The position numbers were made by a program, and so were the translations under genes. Of a stretch of 64,000 nt of DNA, positions 45,003 through 54,468 are shown one piece after another; position 1 is the stretch's first letter; every line of letters starts with the position of its first letter. The notes under the pieces were generated by a model. That model searched no databases and was not told where the DNA came from. It saw nothing but the letters and a program-made list of their open reading frames with translations. Location: contig JAGBMJ010000062.1 of assembly GCA_017634975.1 (NCBI GenBank), positions 1 to 64,000 on the forward strand, read 5' to 3'. This DNA is from Lachnospiraceae bacterium (GTDB lineage Bacteria > Bacillota > Clostridia > Lachnospirales > Lachnospiraceae).

Positions 45003-48000
45003 CCGATTATTATACCGAATGCTCTCTGTTATGACGGCGACCGGAATGCTGTTTGGAAATGCAGCGAATGTAACCGCAGGATATACCTGCGGTCCGGTAT
45101 GCTATGAACCCGGAGATGAGGGAACACTTCCGGAGGGTACAGGCGATACCGGGGAGGAAGCGAGAGAACGGATCGAGATCAAAACGGCGGAAGACCTGAT
45201 CGCTCTGGCGGAGCAGTGTCATATCGACAGTTTCTCGGCAGACAAAGATGTGGTATTGATGGAGGACATCCGGCTCGGTGGCAGCGGATTTACCACGATC
45301 CCCATATTCTGCGGACATTTTGACGGAAACGGTCATACGGTATATGGCGTAAACTACGGCGGAGACGGTTATGTGACAGGCTTTTTCCGCTACGTCGGGG
45401 AAGGTGCGGTGATCGAAAACCTGCACATCGACGGTACCATCCGTGCGCAGGGAAAACAGCAGGTGACCGGTGGTGTGTGCGGGATCAATTCCGGAACCAT
45501 CCTGGACTGCAGCTTTGACGGGCATATCTACGGAAAGAGTGAGACCGGAGGTATTGCCGGGGTCAATACGGCTGACGGTGAGATCCGAAAATGTGTCAAT
45601 AACGGCAATCTGTCCGGGTATTATTTTACCGGCGGGATCAGCGGTAAGAATTACGGGATGATCTATGGCTGCGGAAATACCGGAAATCTGAATGACAGTG
45701 CGGAGTGGATCACCGAGGAAGATGAGATGAGTACGGATCTGCTGCAGGATCTGACCGAAAACGGTACGGATGTGACGGATCTGCGGCGGCAGAGTGGCAT
45801 CGACACCGGCGGGATCGCGGGGTATTCCAAAGGTGCCGTGATCAGCTGTACCAATGACGGAACGATCGGATATGAGCACGCCGGATATAATATCGGCGGT
45901 ATCCTCGGCAGACAGACCGGTCTGCTGACCAACTGCTCCAATCGTGGAACGGTACTGGGACGGAAGGATATCGGCGGCATCGTAGGGCAGATGGAACCGT
46001 ACCTGGAGCTGAATGAAGAGGATTCCATACATAATGATGTGAATGAACTGCATGATATGATCGGTCAGCTGACGCGTATCATGGACAGCGATAATGCAGA
46101 GGTGAGATCGGATCTGGATGCGCTGATGGGATATGCGGATACCGCTGTGGATACCGGAGACGTGATGGCGGATCAGGCAGCGGACTACGTCAATGAAAAT
46201 GCGGATCTGGCAGGGGATGTCGGAGACAGGGTATCCCACGTGCTGGAAATGATGCCCGGAGTGACGGAGCATATGACGGATGCAAGTGAAAATGCTTTGC
46301 GTATGGCAGAGCAGCTGCAGAAGCTGAACGACGATCTGTATGCGGGCAGGAATATCACGGAGGAAGAACGGCAGAGGCTGGAGCAGTATACGCAGACGAT
46401 AGAGGCGGATACACAGAGCATCGATGATAATATCGCGCTGCTTCGGAAGCTGGCATCGGAAAATACGATACATCAGATCCGGGAGGAAGGTCTGCAGCCG
46501 CCGGTGGAGCTGATCGCGGAAACGAAAAGCAGGGCTGAGCAGGCGGTGGAAGCCGTGAAGGAAATCAAACGGGCTTCGTCGGAGATGAAAACATCCATGG
46601 AAAGCCTGTATCAGATGTATGATACGATCCTGCACCGGACGGCTTCCAATACGGGGAAGGATATCGAAGAGACCAGACAGCGGCTGGGGACATCCTTGCA
46701 GGAGATGGAAGACGGAATGGAGTCCCTGCAGGAAGCACAAAATGCGATGAATGATATTACGGACTATCTGAATGCACAGGATGATCTGCAGATGATCAAA
46801 GTGGATGGGGAATGGGATAAAAACGTCGATACCATTCAGGAGCAGATGGACAGTATGTCTGCGGTCATGACGCGGCTGGGGGATCATGCACAGGATTATG
46901 GTGAAGATGTGAACAGCCAGATCCGCGCGATCAACGACCAGATCAATCAGATCTACAATGATATCTACTATAAGTTAAATGAGAGGATCGACGGGATCCG
47001 GGAAGATGATCATGATTACATATATGCGGATATTTCGGATGGTGACATCGAGCATGCGACGCTGGGAAAAGCAGCCGGCAGCATCAATTACGGTGTGGTC
47101 CGCGGGGATGTGAATGTCGGCGGTATCACCGGTTCGATGGCGATCGATGAGGAGGATCCGGAAGGCAGTGCGGCAGGCAGTGTGCAGCTGTCGATCGGCG
47201 GAAGATATACTTCCCGGAATATTGTATACAACTGCACCAACCGCGGTTATGTGACGGTGAAGAATGATGGTGCGGGTGGCATCGTGGGCTTTATGAAAAA
47301 CGGTGTGGTCAGTAATGCCTATGTATACGGTGCCGTAGAAAGTACGGAAGGCGGGTACGTGGGCGGTGTGGCCGGGCAGTCTCTGGCGATCATCCGCGAC
47401 AGTTATGTGCTGTGTAGCTTAGCCGGCGGCGATAACGTGGGCGGCATCGCCGGCAGCGGTGTTACGATCACCGGATGTTATGCGATGCCGACCATTACGG
47501 ACTGTACCGGCCGGAGAGGTGCGATCGCCGGGCAGATCGCGATCGATGAGGACACACAGCTTTTGCGGCTGGATCAGTTATCCGACAATCATTACGTGAG
47601 TGAAGTGCTCTATGGTATTGACCGTATCAGCTATCGGGATGCGGCGGAGCCGATGGGCTATCAGGAATTGCTGGCGAGTCCCGGTACACCGATCGCATTT
47701 CATTACCTGACAGTGACTTTCCGTGCGGGAGACAGATATCTGGGTACCCAGCGGGTGAATTACGGAGACCCGTATTCGACGATTGTATTTCCGGAGATCC
47801 CCGCGCAGGAAGGAAGCTACGGGAAATGGCCGGAGATCGGAGACGGAGAGATCATGGGGAATATGGTGATCACCGGGGAATACGTGGACAGCGTGCGTGT
47901 GATCGAGAGTGTGGTCTGCGATCCGCAGAGCGGAAAGCAGCTGGCGCTGATCGATAATGATTTTAACAGCGAAGCAAGACTGACCGCTTCCATGACGGCC

Positions 48001-48342
48001 GAGCCGGTATTCCAAAACAGCGGCTATATGGGGCATGTATGCTACTCTGTGCAGATCGAGAACAGTGGAAAGGATGCAGGCGAAAGCTTTGCACTGCGTC
48101 TGTATAACCCGTACGGAATGCAGAAGATCAGTGTGTGGCGCTATGACGGAAATCAATGGAATGAGATGGAATACCTGGACCGCGGCTCTTATGTGCAGGT
48201 GGAGATGCAGGGGCTGGAAGGGATCTACTGCATCGCGGTAAAAGAGGATAAGACGCTGCTCATTGCCGGCATTGCCAGCGGTGTGGCTCTCGTGATCCTG
48301 CTGTTTGCGATCGTGCGGAAGATAGGTAAAAAGAAGAAATAG
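44995..48342 (+). CDS. GLUG-repeat surface protein with coiled coil and C-terminal anchor
   Basis: The 1115-residue protein has a signal peptide (1-28), then GLUG-like beta-helix repeats (GGVCGINSGTILDCSF, GGIAGVNTADGEI, GGISGKNYGMIYGCGN) to about residue 340. A long coiled coil (about 345-680) follows, then further GLUG repeats (GGITGSM, GGIVGFMKNG, GGVAGQS) to about 840, a beta-rich part, and a C-terminal membrane segment LLIAGIASGVALVILLFAIV with a KKKK tail. It overlaps the MMPL gene, so transporter and surface protein are made together; it may capture or guide the exported substrate. The substrate is unknown. Confidence 0.85.
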   Translation: MRNRLLYRMLSVMTATGMLFGNAANVTAGYTCGPVCYEPGDEGTLPEGTGDTGEEARERIEIKTAEDLIALAEQCHIDSFSADKDVVLMEDIRLGGSGFTTIPIFCGHFDGNGHTVYGVNYGGDGYVTGFFRYVGEGAVIENLHIDGTIRAQGKQQVTGGVCGINSGTILDCSFDGHIYGKSETGGIAGVNTADGEIRKCVNNGNLSGYYFTGGISGKNYGMIYGCGNTGNLNDSAEWITEEDEMSTDLLQDLTENGTDVTDLRRQSGIDTGGIAGYSKGAVISCTNDGTIGYEHAGYNIGGILGRQTGLLTNCSNRGTVLGRKDIGGIVGQMEPYLELNEEDSIHNDVNELHDMIGQLTRIMDSDNAEVRSDLDALMGYADTAVDTGDVMADQAADYVNENADLAGDVGDRVSHVLEMMPGVTEHMTDASENALRMAEQLQKLNDDLYAGRNITEEERQRLEQYTQTIEADTQSIDDNIALLRKLASENTIHQIREEGLQPPVELIAETKSRAEQAVEAVKEIKRASSEMKTSMESLYQMYDTILHRTASNTGKDIEETRQRLGTSLQEMEDGMESLQEAQNAMNDITDYLNAQDDLQMIKVDGEWDKNVDTIQEQMDSMSAVMTRLGDHAQDYGEDVNSQIRAINDQINQIYNDIYYKLNERIDGIREDDHDYIYADISDGDIEHATLGKAAGSINYGVVRGDVNVGGITGSMAIDEEDPEGSAAGSVQLSIGGRYTSRNIVYNCTNRGYVTVKNDGAGGIVGFMKNGVVSNAYVYGAVESTEGGYVGGVAGQSLAIIRDSYVLCSLAGGDNVGGIAGSGVTITGCYAMPTITDCTGRRGAIAGQIAIDEDTQLLRLDQLSDNHYVSEVLYGIDRISYRDAAEPMGYQELLASPGTPIAFHYLTVTFRAGDRYLGTQRVNYGDPYSTIVFPEIPAQEGSYGKWPEIGDGEIMGNMVITGEYVDSVRVIESVVCDPQSGKQLALIDNDFNSEARLTASMTAEPVFQNSGYMGHVCYSVQIENSGKDAGESFALRLYNPYGMQKISVWRYDGNQWNEMEYLDRGSYVQVEMQGLEGIYCIAVKEDKTLLIAGIASGVALVILLFAIVRKIGKKKK

Positions 48343-48348
48343 AAGAAA

Positions 48349-48494
48349 GCGAAGCTTGGGGGGTAAAAAGGAAGCTTCGCCTATGGGCGAAGCCTTGAAG
48401 CGCCTCTAAGTTCCAAACCCGCGCAGCGGGTGCGACAAGGATTTCGAAGAAATCCCGATAGCCGGCGCGGGCTCCCCCAAGCAAAGCTTGGGGG
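48349..48494. repeat. Cluster of hairpins between convergent operons
   Basis: GCGAAGCTT (from about 48349) can pair with AAGCTTCGC (to about 48379) or this can pair in turn with GGCGAAGC near 48388; GGATTTC pairs with GAAATCC near 48440-48454; and CCCCCAAGC at 48474-48482 pairs with GCTTGGGGG at 48486-48494. Alternating GAAGC/GCTTC motifs suggest a composite repeat that ends both the GLUG gene and the histidine kinase gene. Confidence 0.5.
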
Positions 48495-48499
48495 CAGGA

Positions 48500-49936
48500 T
48501 TAATCAACCACCGTATCCTCCGGATCCTTATCGGAGAGCGGGAGTGAAAAAATGAATTCCGTGCCCACACCTTCGGTGGAAATGACATTGATATTTTCTC
48601 CATGGGCACGGATGATTTCACGGGTAATGGACAGGCCGAGGCCTGTCCCTTTTTTGTCCTTACCGCGGGAAAGGTCGGATTTGTAGAAACGGTCAAAGAC
48701 ATAAGGGACGCTATCTTTCGGGATGCCGATTCCGCTGTCTTTGACGGATACGAATACCTTGTTGTGTTTCTCCGTAGTTTCTACTTTGATCACCGAGTTC
48801 TTGTGGCTGAATTTTACGGCATTGTCGATCAGGTTATAGAGTACCTGCTGGATGCGTGTGAGGTCGGCGGTAACGTACAGTTCGTCGCCGGTTAAGGACA
48901 GCTCGATGGCGATCTTCTTTTCGCGGCAGCTGCCTTCAAAGGTAGCTGCGGTACGGCGGATGACCATATTGATGTCAAAATCCGTTTTCTCGAGCAGCAT
49001 ACCCTGGGTATTCAAGTTGTTTAATGTGAGCAGGTTGTTGGTCAGTTTGATCAGGCGATCCGTCTCGTTCAAAACGATGTCAATGTATTTGGGATACATC
49101 TCGGGCGGGATGGTTCCGTCCTGCATGGCTTTCAGGAAGCCGTTGATGGAAGTCAGCGGTGAGCGGAAGTCGTGGGAGACATTTGCAACGATGTGCTTCT
49201 GGTTGTCTTCGCCACGGGCGAGTTCCTGTGCCATATATGCCAGGGAGGCAGCGAGATAACCGATCTCGTCATCGCTTTCCACATTGATCTCGTAGCGCAG
49301 GTTGCCGGCGGCATATTGCTCTGTGGCATCAATGATGCGGCGCAGCGGAATATACACCAGTTCCGTGAAGAAGATCAGGATGATCAGGGAAAGCAAAAAG
49401 AGGATGATGAGCATGATATAGTCGATATCCAGCAGGTGATCTGCCGCATCCTGCAGATGTGCCATATCATAGTGTATCACCACATAACCGCGCACGGCAT
49501 AGCCGAGAGTGATCGGCGCTGCCACGGAAAGATGTTCGGTTTCGAATAAATGGTAAAAGGTACTTACGCTGTAGAAAGAACCTGAAAGGGCGGTAATATC
49601 AAAGCCCTCGATGGTAACGGTGTTCTTCAGATCCACCGGCATACCCGAATCGACCATGACCAGACCGGAAGGGTTGAGGATCTGGATCCGGGTCTGCTGT
49701 ACGGCGGAAGTCTGATCCAGAACGGCTTTCATACTGTTCAGGGAGATCTCATTTTTATAAAGCATCAGGGCATCGTTCTCCGACAGCCATGATGCGGTAC
49801 GATAAAGTTCTTCGGCTTTATTCTTTCGCAGCTGGTTGATGGTCATCTGCTGCATGAATGTAGCTACAATGATGAAGCCGAAGACGGCAAAGATCAGATA
49901 TGCGATTAATAGCTTGATATAAAGCGTTTTTTTCAT
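48500..49936 (-). CDS. Sensor histidine kinase
   Basis: The 478-residue kinase has two membrane segments (about 8-30 and 172-195) flanking an extracellular sensor, a HAMP domain (PLRRIIDATEQYAAGNLRYE), a HisKA domain with the phospho-acceptor H255 in NVSHDFRSP, and an ATPase domain with NLIDNAVKFS (N box), DSGIGIP and GTGLGLSI. It is the partner of the response regulator 14 bases upstream. The signal is unknown. Confidence 0.93.
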   Translation of the reverse strand: MKKTLYIKLLIAYLIFAVFGFIIVATFMQQMTINQLRKNKAEELYRTASWLSENDALMLYKNEISLNSMKAVLDQTSAVQQTRIQILNPSGLVMVDSGMPVDLKNTVTIEGFDITALSGSFYSVSTFYHLFETEHLSVAAPITLGYAVRGYVVIHYDMAHLQDAADHLLDIDYIMLIILFLLSLIILIFFTELVYIPLRRIIDATEQYAAGNLRYEINVESDDEIGYLAASLAYMAQELARGEDNQKHIVANVSHDFRSPLTSINGFLKAMQDGTIPPEMYPKYIDIVLNETDRLIKLTNNLLTLNNLNTQGMLLEKTDFDINMVIRRTAATFEGSCREKKIAIELSLTGDELYVTADLTRIQQVLYNLIDNAVKFSHKNSVIKVETTEKHNKVFVSVKDSGIGIPKDSVPYVFDRFYKSDLSRGKDKKGTGLGLSITREIIRAHGENINVISTEGVGTEFIFSLPLSDKDPEDTVVD

Positions 49937-49950
49937 AGGAAATCAATCGG

Positions 49951-50655
49951 TCACATCAGTTCAAATTTGTAGCCGACGCCCCAGATCGTGGTGATCTTCC
50001 AATGATCATGGTCTCCGATCTTTTCACGGATACGTTTGATGTGCACGTCCACGGTACGGGTGTCTCCGACATATTCGTACCCCCAGATCTGGTCCAGCAG
50101 CTGTTCGCGGGAGTAGACATGATTCGGCTGGGATGCCAGAAAGTACAGCAGTTCCAGTTCCTTCGGAGGCATTTCCACACGCCGCCCTTTGTAGGTGACA
50201 CTGTAGTTGGAGCGGTTGATGATCAGATCCGTCAGCCGTACCTCATTTTCCGGTTCCGGCTGGGGTGCTTCGGCAACGACCGGCTTGTAGCGGCGCAGCA
50301 CCGCTTTGACACGGGCGACCAGCTCCTTGGAATCAAAAGGTTTTTCCATATAGTCATCCGCACCCAGTTCCAGACCGAGCACTTTGTCAAAGACCTCGCC
50401 TTTGGCGGAAAGCATGATGATCGGTACCTGCAGTTCATCTTTGCGCACTTCCCGGCAGACCTGATAACCATCGATCCCCGGCAGCATCAGATCCAGCAGG
50501 ATCAGGTTCGGGTTAAATTCTTTGACAGCAGTCAGTGCGGATTCACCGTCCCCGACGATCCGGGTTTCAAAACACTCTTTGGTCAGATACAGGCTGATCA
50601 GCTCAGCAATGTTTTCGTCATCATCTACGATCAGAATGCGTTGTTTTTCTGCCAT
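49951..50655 (-). CDS. OmpR/PhoB-type response regulator
   Basis: The 234-residue protein has a receiver domain with DDD near the N-terminus, phospho-acceptor D55 in LLDLMLPG, and MLSAKGE. The C-terminal winged helix has GRRVEMPPKELELLYFLA and YVGDTRTVDVHIKRIREKI. It is encoded with its kinase and sits 24 bases downstream of mutS2, so all three are probably one transcript. Regulated genes are unknown. Confidence 0.95.
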   Translation of the reverse strand: MAEKQRILIVDDDENIAELISLYLTKECFETRIVGDGESALTAVKEFNPNLILLDLMLPGIDGYQVCREVRKDELQVPIIMLSAKGEVFDKVLGLELGADDYMEKPFDSKELVARVKAVLRRYKPVVAEAPQPEPENEVRLTDLIINRSNYSVTYKGRRVEMPPKELELLYFLASQPNHVYSREQLLDQIWGYEYVGDTRTVDVHIKRIREKIGDHDHWKITTIWGVGYKFELM

Positions 50656-50679
50656 GGATTACCTTCCTTCCCTGAATTG

Positions 50680-53091
50680 TTACCGAAATTCCACAACCGT
50701 GACACCGGCATCACCTTCTCCGTGCGCTGCCAGCGCAAAACTCTTTACGACCGGATTGCCGCGCAGGTAATCGTGAATACCTTTTCGCAGGGCACCGGTG
50801 CCCTTGCCATGTACGATACGTACTCTTTCCATATGCGTCATATAGGCGTCGTCCAGATATTTATCGATCCGGGCAACTGCGTCATCCACGGTAGAGCCGA
50901 TCACATTGATCTCAGCGGATACGTGGGATGCTTTGCTCAGATCCAGCTTGCCGGTTTTTACGGAGCCGGTCTTTTTGGCAGTGCTTTCGGGCTTTGCCTG
51001 TGCACGGGTCAGATCCCCCAGACGCACCTTGCTCCGCATGATACCGCACTGTACCTGTACATTGCCATGTTTATCGGGAGCTGTGAGGATCACACCGTCT
51101 ACCTGCATGGAGATGATGTGCACCGGAGTGCCCGGGGTAGCTTCCTTTTCCGTCAGGATCTTCGGAATATTTGCTTCTTCCGGTTTCTTCTTTTTGCTGT
51201 TCTGCATTGCCTCGCGGTAGATCGCTTCGTCCTGCTTGGAGAGCCATTCACGTACGTTCTGGCGTTTCTTCTCCATGGTCTGGATCTTCATCTGGCTGCC
51301 CTGTTGGTTAAAGACACGGATGGTCTCGTCTGCCACATCCTTGGCATCCTGCAGGATATCTTTCGCTTCCTCACGCGCATCCTTTAAGATCTGTTCGCGC
51401 TGGTTCTGCAGTTTATCTTCGCGTACTTCCACGTCTTTTAAGCGGTTTTCCAGATCTTTCTTCTGTTCGTCAAACGCTTCACGCTCTTTTTCCAGCTGGA
51501 TGCGTTTGTGTTCCAGATCGGCGATCACGTTTTCAAAGCTTTCGGATTCGCTGCTCACATAGCTACCGGCAGCCTCGATGATGTCATCGGACAGCCCGAG
51601 TTTCCTGGAGATCGCAAATGCATTACTCTTACCTGGAATACCGGTGAGCAGTCGGTACGTGGGACTTAAGGTCTCTACATCAAATTCACAGCTGGCATTT
51701 TCCACTCCTTCCGTGGATAAAGCGTAAATCTTTAACTCACTGTAGTGGGTGGTCGCCATCGTGCGGATCCCCCGGGTGTGCAGGTGGTTTAGGATCGCGG
51801 TCGCCAGGGCCGCTCCTTCGGTAGGATCGGTACCGGCACCGAGTTCGTCAAAAAGACACAGACTGTCTGCATCCGCCTTTTTCAGGATCTGTACGATGGA
51901 AGTCATATGGGAAGAGAAGGTGGACAGGCTCTGCTCAATGCTCTGTTCATCTCCGATATCCGCAAACACTTCCGAAAATAAGGACAGCTCCGAACGATCC
52001 AGAGCCGGGATATGCAGTCCGGCCTGCCCCATTAAAGTCAGTAATCCGACAGTCTTCAGGGAAACCGTCTTACCGCCGGTATTGGGACCGGTGATCACCA
52101 GCAGGTCATAATCTTCGCCAAGCGTTACATCGATCGGTACGGCTTTGGCGGGATCCAGAAGCGGATGTCTCGCCTTGCGCAGCCGGATGCGGTGTTCCGC
52201 ATTGTACAACGGCCTGGTGGCATTGATCTTTAAGGCGTACTTGGCTTTTGCAAAGATAAAATCCAGTAAGGTCAGGGTCTTCTGATCTTCGGCGATGATG
52301 TCACCGTACTGCGCTACGTGCGCGGAGAGTGCTGCCAGGATACGCCGGATCTCGTCCTGTTCTTTTTGCTTTAACTGGCTGAGCTGGTTGTTCAGCTCAA
52401 CGATCGCTGCCGGTTCGATAAAAAAGGTGGAACCGGTGGAAGACTGGTCATGCACGATACCGGGTACCTGTGATTTGTATTCCGACTTGACCGGGATACA
52501 GTAACGGTCCCCGCGCATCGTGATCACGGCATCCTGCAGATAGCTGCGCAGAGACTGATTTACCATATGGTTCAGCTGGCTGTGGATGCGGCCGGTGATC
52601 ACTTGGAAAGACCGGCGGATCTCCGCCAGGTCTTTGGAAGCATTGTCTGCCATTTCCTCTTCGGAGAGAATACAGCGGCTGATCTCGCCCGACAGCTGGG
52701 TGAGCGGATCCAGACGCAGAAAGAAATCGGCCAGGCAGTCCTGCGGCTCTTCCACAGGAGCACCGGTCTCGGTACCGTATTCCGCACATGCACCCACGCA
52801 GAGCAGCAGGCGGGATAAGGATAACAGTTCTCCCATCGAAAGGGAACGTCCGATGCCGGCGTCTTTGAGCAGCTGGCGTACATCAAAATTAGCCCCGAAG
52901 GAGATGCGGTCGCTCTTCAGATAACGTGTAAGCGCTGCCGCGGTCTGCTCCTGGGCATTCTCGATCCACTCCGCATTCTGCGACGGGCGCAGGGTTTCGC
53001 ACATGCGCTTTGCCGGCGCACTGCCTGTATGCTCGGAAAGGATCGCAGTGATCTTATCAAATTCCAGTGTATGTAATACTTTTGCGTTCAT
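50680..53091 (-). CDS. mutS2: MutS2 ATPase/Smr endonuclease
   Basis: The 803-residue protein has the MutS2 core ATPase with Walker A GPNTGGKT (from 335), FDELGAGTDPTEGAALA, and THYSELKIYA. A long coiled-coil clamp follows (about 510-620), then a KOW-like segment and a C-terminal Smr domain (from about 725) with HGKGTGALRKGIHDYL. MutS2/RqcU acts on branched DNA and splits collided ribosomes in Bacillus. It has no N-terminal mismatch-reading domain. A promoter lies just upstream. Confidence 0.96.
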   Translation of the reverse strand: MNAKVLHTLEFDKITAILSEHTGSAPAKRMCETLRPSQNAEWIENAQEQTAAALTRYLKSDRISFGANFDVRQLLKDAGIGRSLSMGELLSLSRLLLCVGACAEYGTETGAPVEEPQDCLADFFLRLDPLTQLSGEISRCILSEEEMADNASKDLAEIRRSFQVITGRIHSQLNHMVNQSLRSYLQDAVITMRGDRYCIPVKSEYKSQVPGIVHDQSSTGSTFFIEPAAIVELNNQLSQLKQKEQDEIRRILAALSAHVAQYGDIIAEDQKTLTLLDFIFAKAKYALKINATRPLYNAEHRIRLRKARHPLLDPAKAVPIDVTLGEDYDLLVITGPNTGGKTVSLKTVGLLTLMGQAGLHIPALDRSELSLFSEVFADIGDEQSIEQSLSTFSSHMTSIVQILKKADADSLCLFDELGAGTDPTEGAALATAILNHLHTRGIRTMATTHYSELKIYALSTEGVENASCEFDVETLSPTYRLLTGIPGKSNAFAISRKLGLSDDIIEAAGSYVSSESESFENVIADLEHKRIQLEKEREAFDEQKKDLENRLKDVEVREDKLQNQREQILKDAREEAKDILQDAKDVADETIRVFNQQGSQMKIQTMEKKRQNVREWLSKQDEAIYREAMQNSKKKKPEEANIPKILTEKEATPGTPVHIISMQVDGVILTAPDKHGNVQVQCGIMRSKVRLGDLTRAQAKPESTAKKTGSVKTGKLDLSKASHVSAEINVIGSTVDDAVARIDKYLDDAYMTHMERVRIVHGKGTGALRKGIHDYLRGNPVVKSFALAAHGEGDAGVTVVEFR

Positions 53092-53100
53092 AACAGTTCA

Positions 53101-53129
53101 AATATATAATATCTATCGGGAAAAATCAA
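53101..53129 (-). promoter_or_regulatory. mutS2 operon promoter
   Basis: On the minus strand TTGATT (53129-53124), 17 bases and TATATT (53106-53101). The start codon lies at 53091, so the leader is very short (about 3-5 bases), or transcription also enters from upstream. Confidence 0.45.
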
Positions 53130-53151
53130 GATTCGGGACCGTTATACCGGT

Positions 53152-54330
53152 TTATTTCAGGCTGTCCGGTACCTCGACATAATTGTCACAATTAAACTTT
53201 TTATCATAGCAGCGGATGTTAACGGTTGTGCCTTCCCGAACGACAAGTGCCGTCACTGCCTGCACTCCGTCATCGTCTGCCTTGATATCGATCGTTCCTC
53301 CGTCAAGGTAGACAAAGCCCTTTTCGGGATCTTCCTTTTTATCCGACTGGATGCCGTCATCTTTTGAGGAAAGTGTGATCGTACCTCCGAGGATCACAAC
53401 GCTGTCGTTCCCTTTCAGTGCATTCTTTTCGGATTGGACGGAGATGGTGCCGTTTAAGATCTTCAGATCATCCTTGCAGCTGATGCCGTTGTTTCGCACT
53501 CCGGTCACTTCCAGACTGCCGCTGCCGTTGATCGTTAAGTCGATCTTGCTGAAAATGCAGCCCTTCTCCTGAGAATCAATGCCGTCACTGACATGATTGA
53601 CGCTGCCTTGCGCCAGGGTGATGAGTGCTTTATCTCCGCTTTCAAAGCAGATGGGGGCGCCGCTCGTACATGAAAGATCCACACCGTCCAATACCAGCTG
53701 CACCTTATCGTCTGTACTGCCGCGGAAACAGATCTGCCCGCCGCTTAAGGATCCCCGCAGGATATAGGTGCCGCTTTTGGTGATGCAGATCTTATTCCCC
53801 TCCATTACGATCGCTTCGGAAATATAGTTTTCCTTTGCTTCGTTTGAAACGGCGGCACCGGTGGTGATATCCAGGCCGCTGCCGTTTAAGTTCAGGAGGA
53901 TCGCATGCGCTTCGTCGTATTCTTCCATCTGGTCAAAAGACGATGCCTTGGTGGTGATCGTTTCCGTCACGGTGTATTCTTTTTTGGATCCGGCATCGTA
54001 GATAAACTCTGTCAGGAAGCTCAGATCTTCCGGATCGCTTATAGTTGCCGGACTGCCTTCGGATGCATTTCCAAGATCGATGGTAACGGTGCCGCCCGCT
54101 GTTGCGGAAGTGCCTGTGTCTGCAGTTCCGGAGATACCGTCAGCGCTTGTTTCCGCGGTTTGGGAGGTGCCGGCAGCGGTTTTTTCGCCGGTTGGTACCT
54201 CGGCGGAAGACGGTGTACTCTGCATCGGAGTCGTATTTGCCAGGCTATTCGCCGGTTTCACCCCGCTGTTCCCACAGCCGGCCAGCAGGGCGGAGGTGAT
54301 CATGATCGCTGCTATATGCTTTCTTCTCAT
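53152..54330 (-). CDS. Lipoprotein with Cthe_2159-type carbohydrate-binding beta-helix
   Basis: The ATG at 54330 follows AAAGGATC and gives a signal ending in LLAGC; the longer frame translates a palindrome. The 392-residue protein has a Thr/Ser/Ala-rich spacer, then repeats of beta-helix strands: GNKICITKSGTYILRGSLSG, VQLVLDGVDLSC, DLTINGSGSLEV, GISCKDDLKILNGTISV, GTITLSSKDDGIQSDK. This is the pattern of the Cthe_2159 family, which binds acidic polysaccharide and calcium. The ending VNIRCYDKKFNCDNYVEVPD is characteristic. It neighbours a CotH kinase, a common pairing in Clostridia. Confidence 0.82.
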   Translation of the reverse strand: MRRKHIAAIMITSALLAGCGNSGVKPANSLANTTPMQSTPSSAEVPTGEKTAAGTSQTAETSADGISGTADTGTSATAGGTVTIDLGNASEGSPATISDPEDLSFLTEFIYDAGSKKEYTVTETITTKASSFDQMEEYDEAHAILLNLNGSGLDITTGAAVSNEAKENYISEAIVMEGNKICITKSGTYILRGSLSGGQICFRGSTDDKVQLVLDGVDLSCTSGAPICFESGDKALITLAQGSVNHVSDGIDSQEKGCIFSKIDLTINGSGSLEVTGVRNNGISCKDDLKILNGTISVQSEKNALKGNDSVVILGGTITLSSKDDGIQSDKKEDPEKGFVYLDGGTIDIKADDDGVQAVTALVVREGTTVNIRCYDKKFNCDNYVEVPDSLK

Positions 54331-54357
54331 TCTTGTTGATCCTTTCATAAGTATGGC

Positions 54358-54468
54358 AAATTCCGGTTTGTCGAAATGTAGTGGTCGGTGAGCCATGGGG
54401 ACGGTTCTTGTGAGCCATGGCTCACAAGAACCGTCCCCGTGGCTCGCCGACTCGATAAACCGGAATTT
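54358..54468. repeat. Nested palindrome with GGGACGGTTCT core, copy 2
   Basis: Outer arms 54358-54374 and 54452-54468 match in 16/17 positions. Inner arms 54386-54416 and 54419-54449 share GTGAGCC...GGGACGGTTCTTGTG. The element overlaps the stop of the CotH gene and lies 28 bases upstream of the start of the next lipoprotein gene. Its core equals that of the repeat at 30153. As RNA it would form a very stable hairpin that may separate expression of the two genes. Confidence 0.8.

Noticed and set aside
50002..51387. Long plus-strand open frame of 461 codons
   Set aside because: It runs opposite to the response regulator and mutS2 genes, has no domain and no ribosome binding site; it is an antisense shadow of GC-rich codons.
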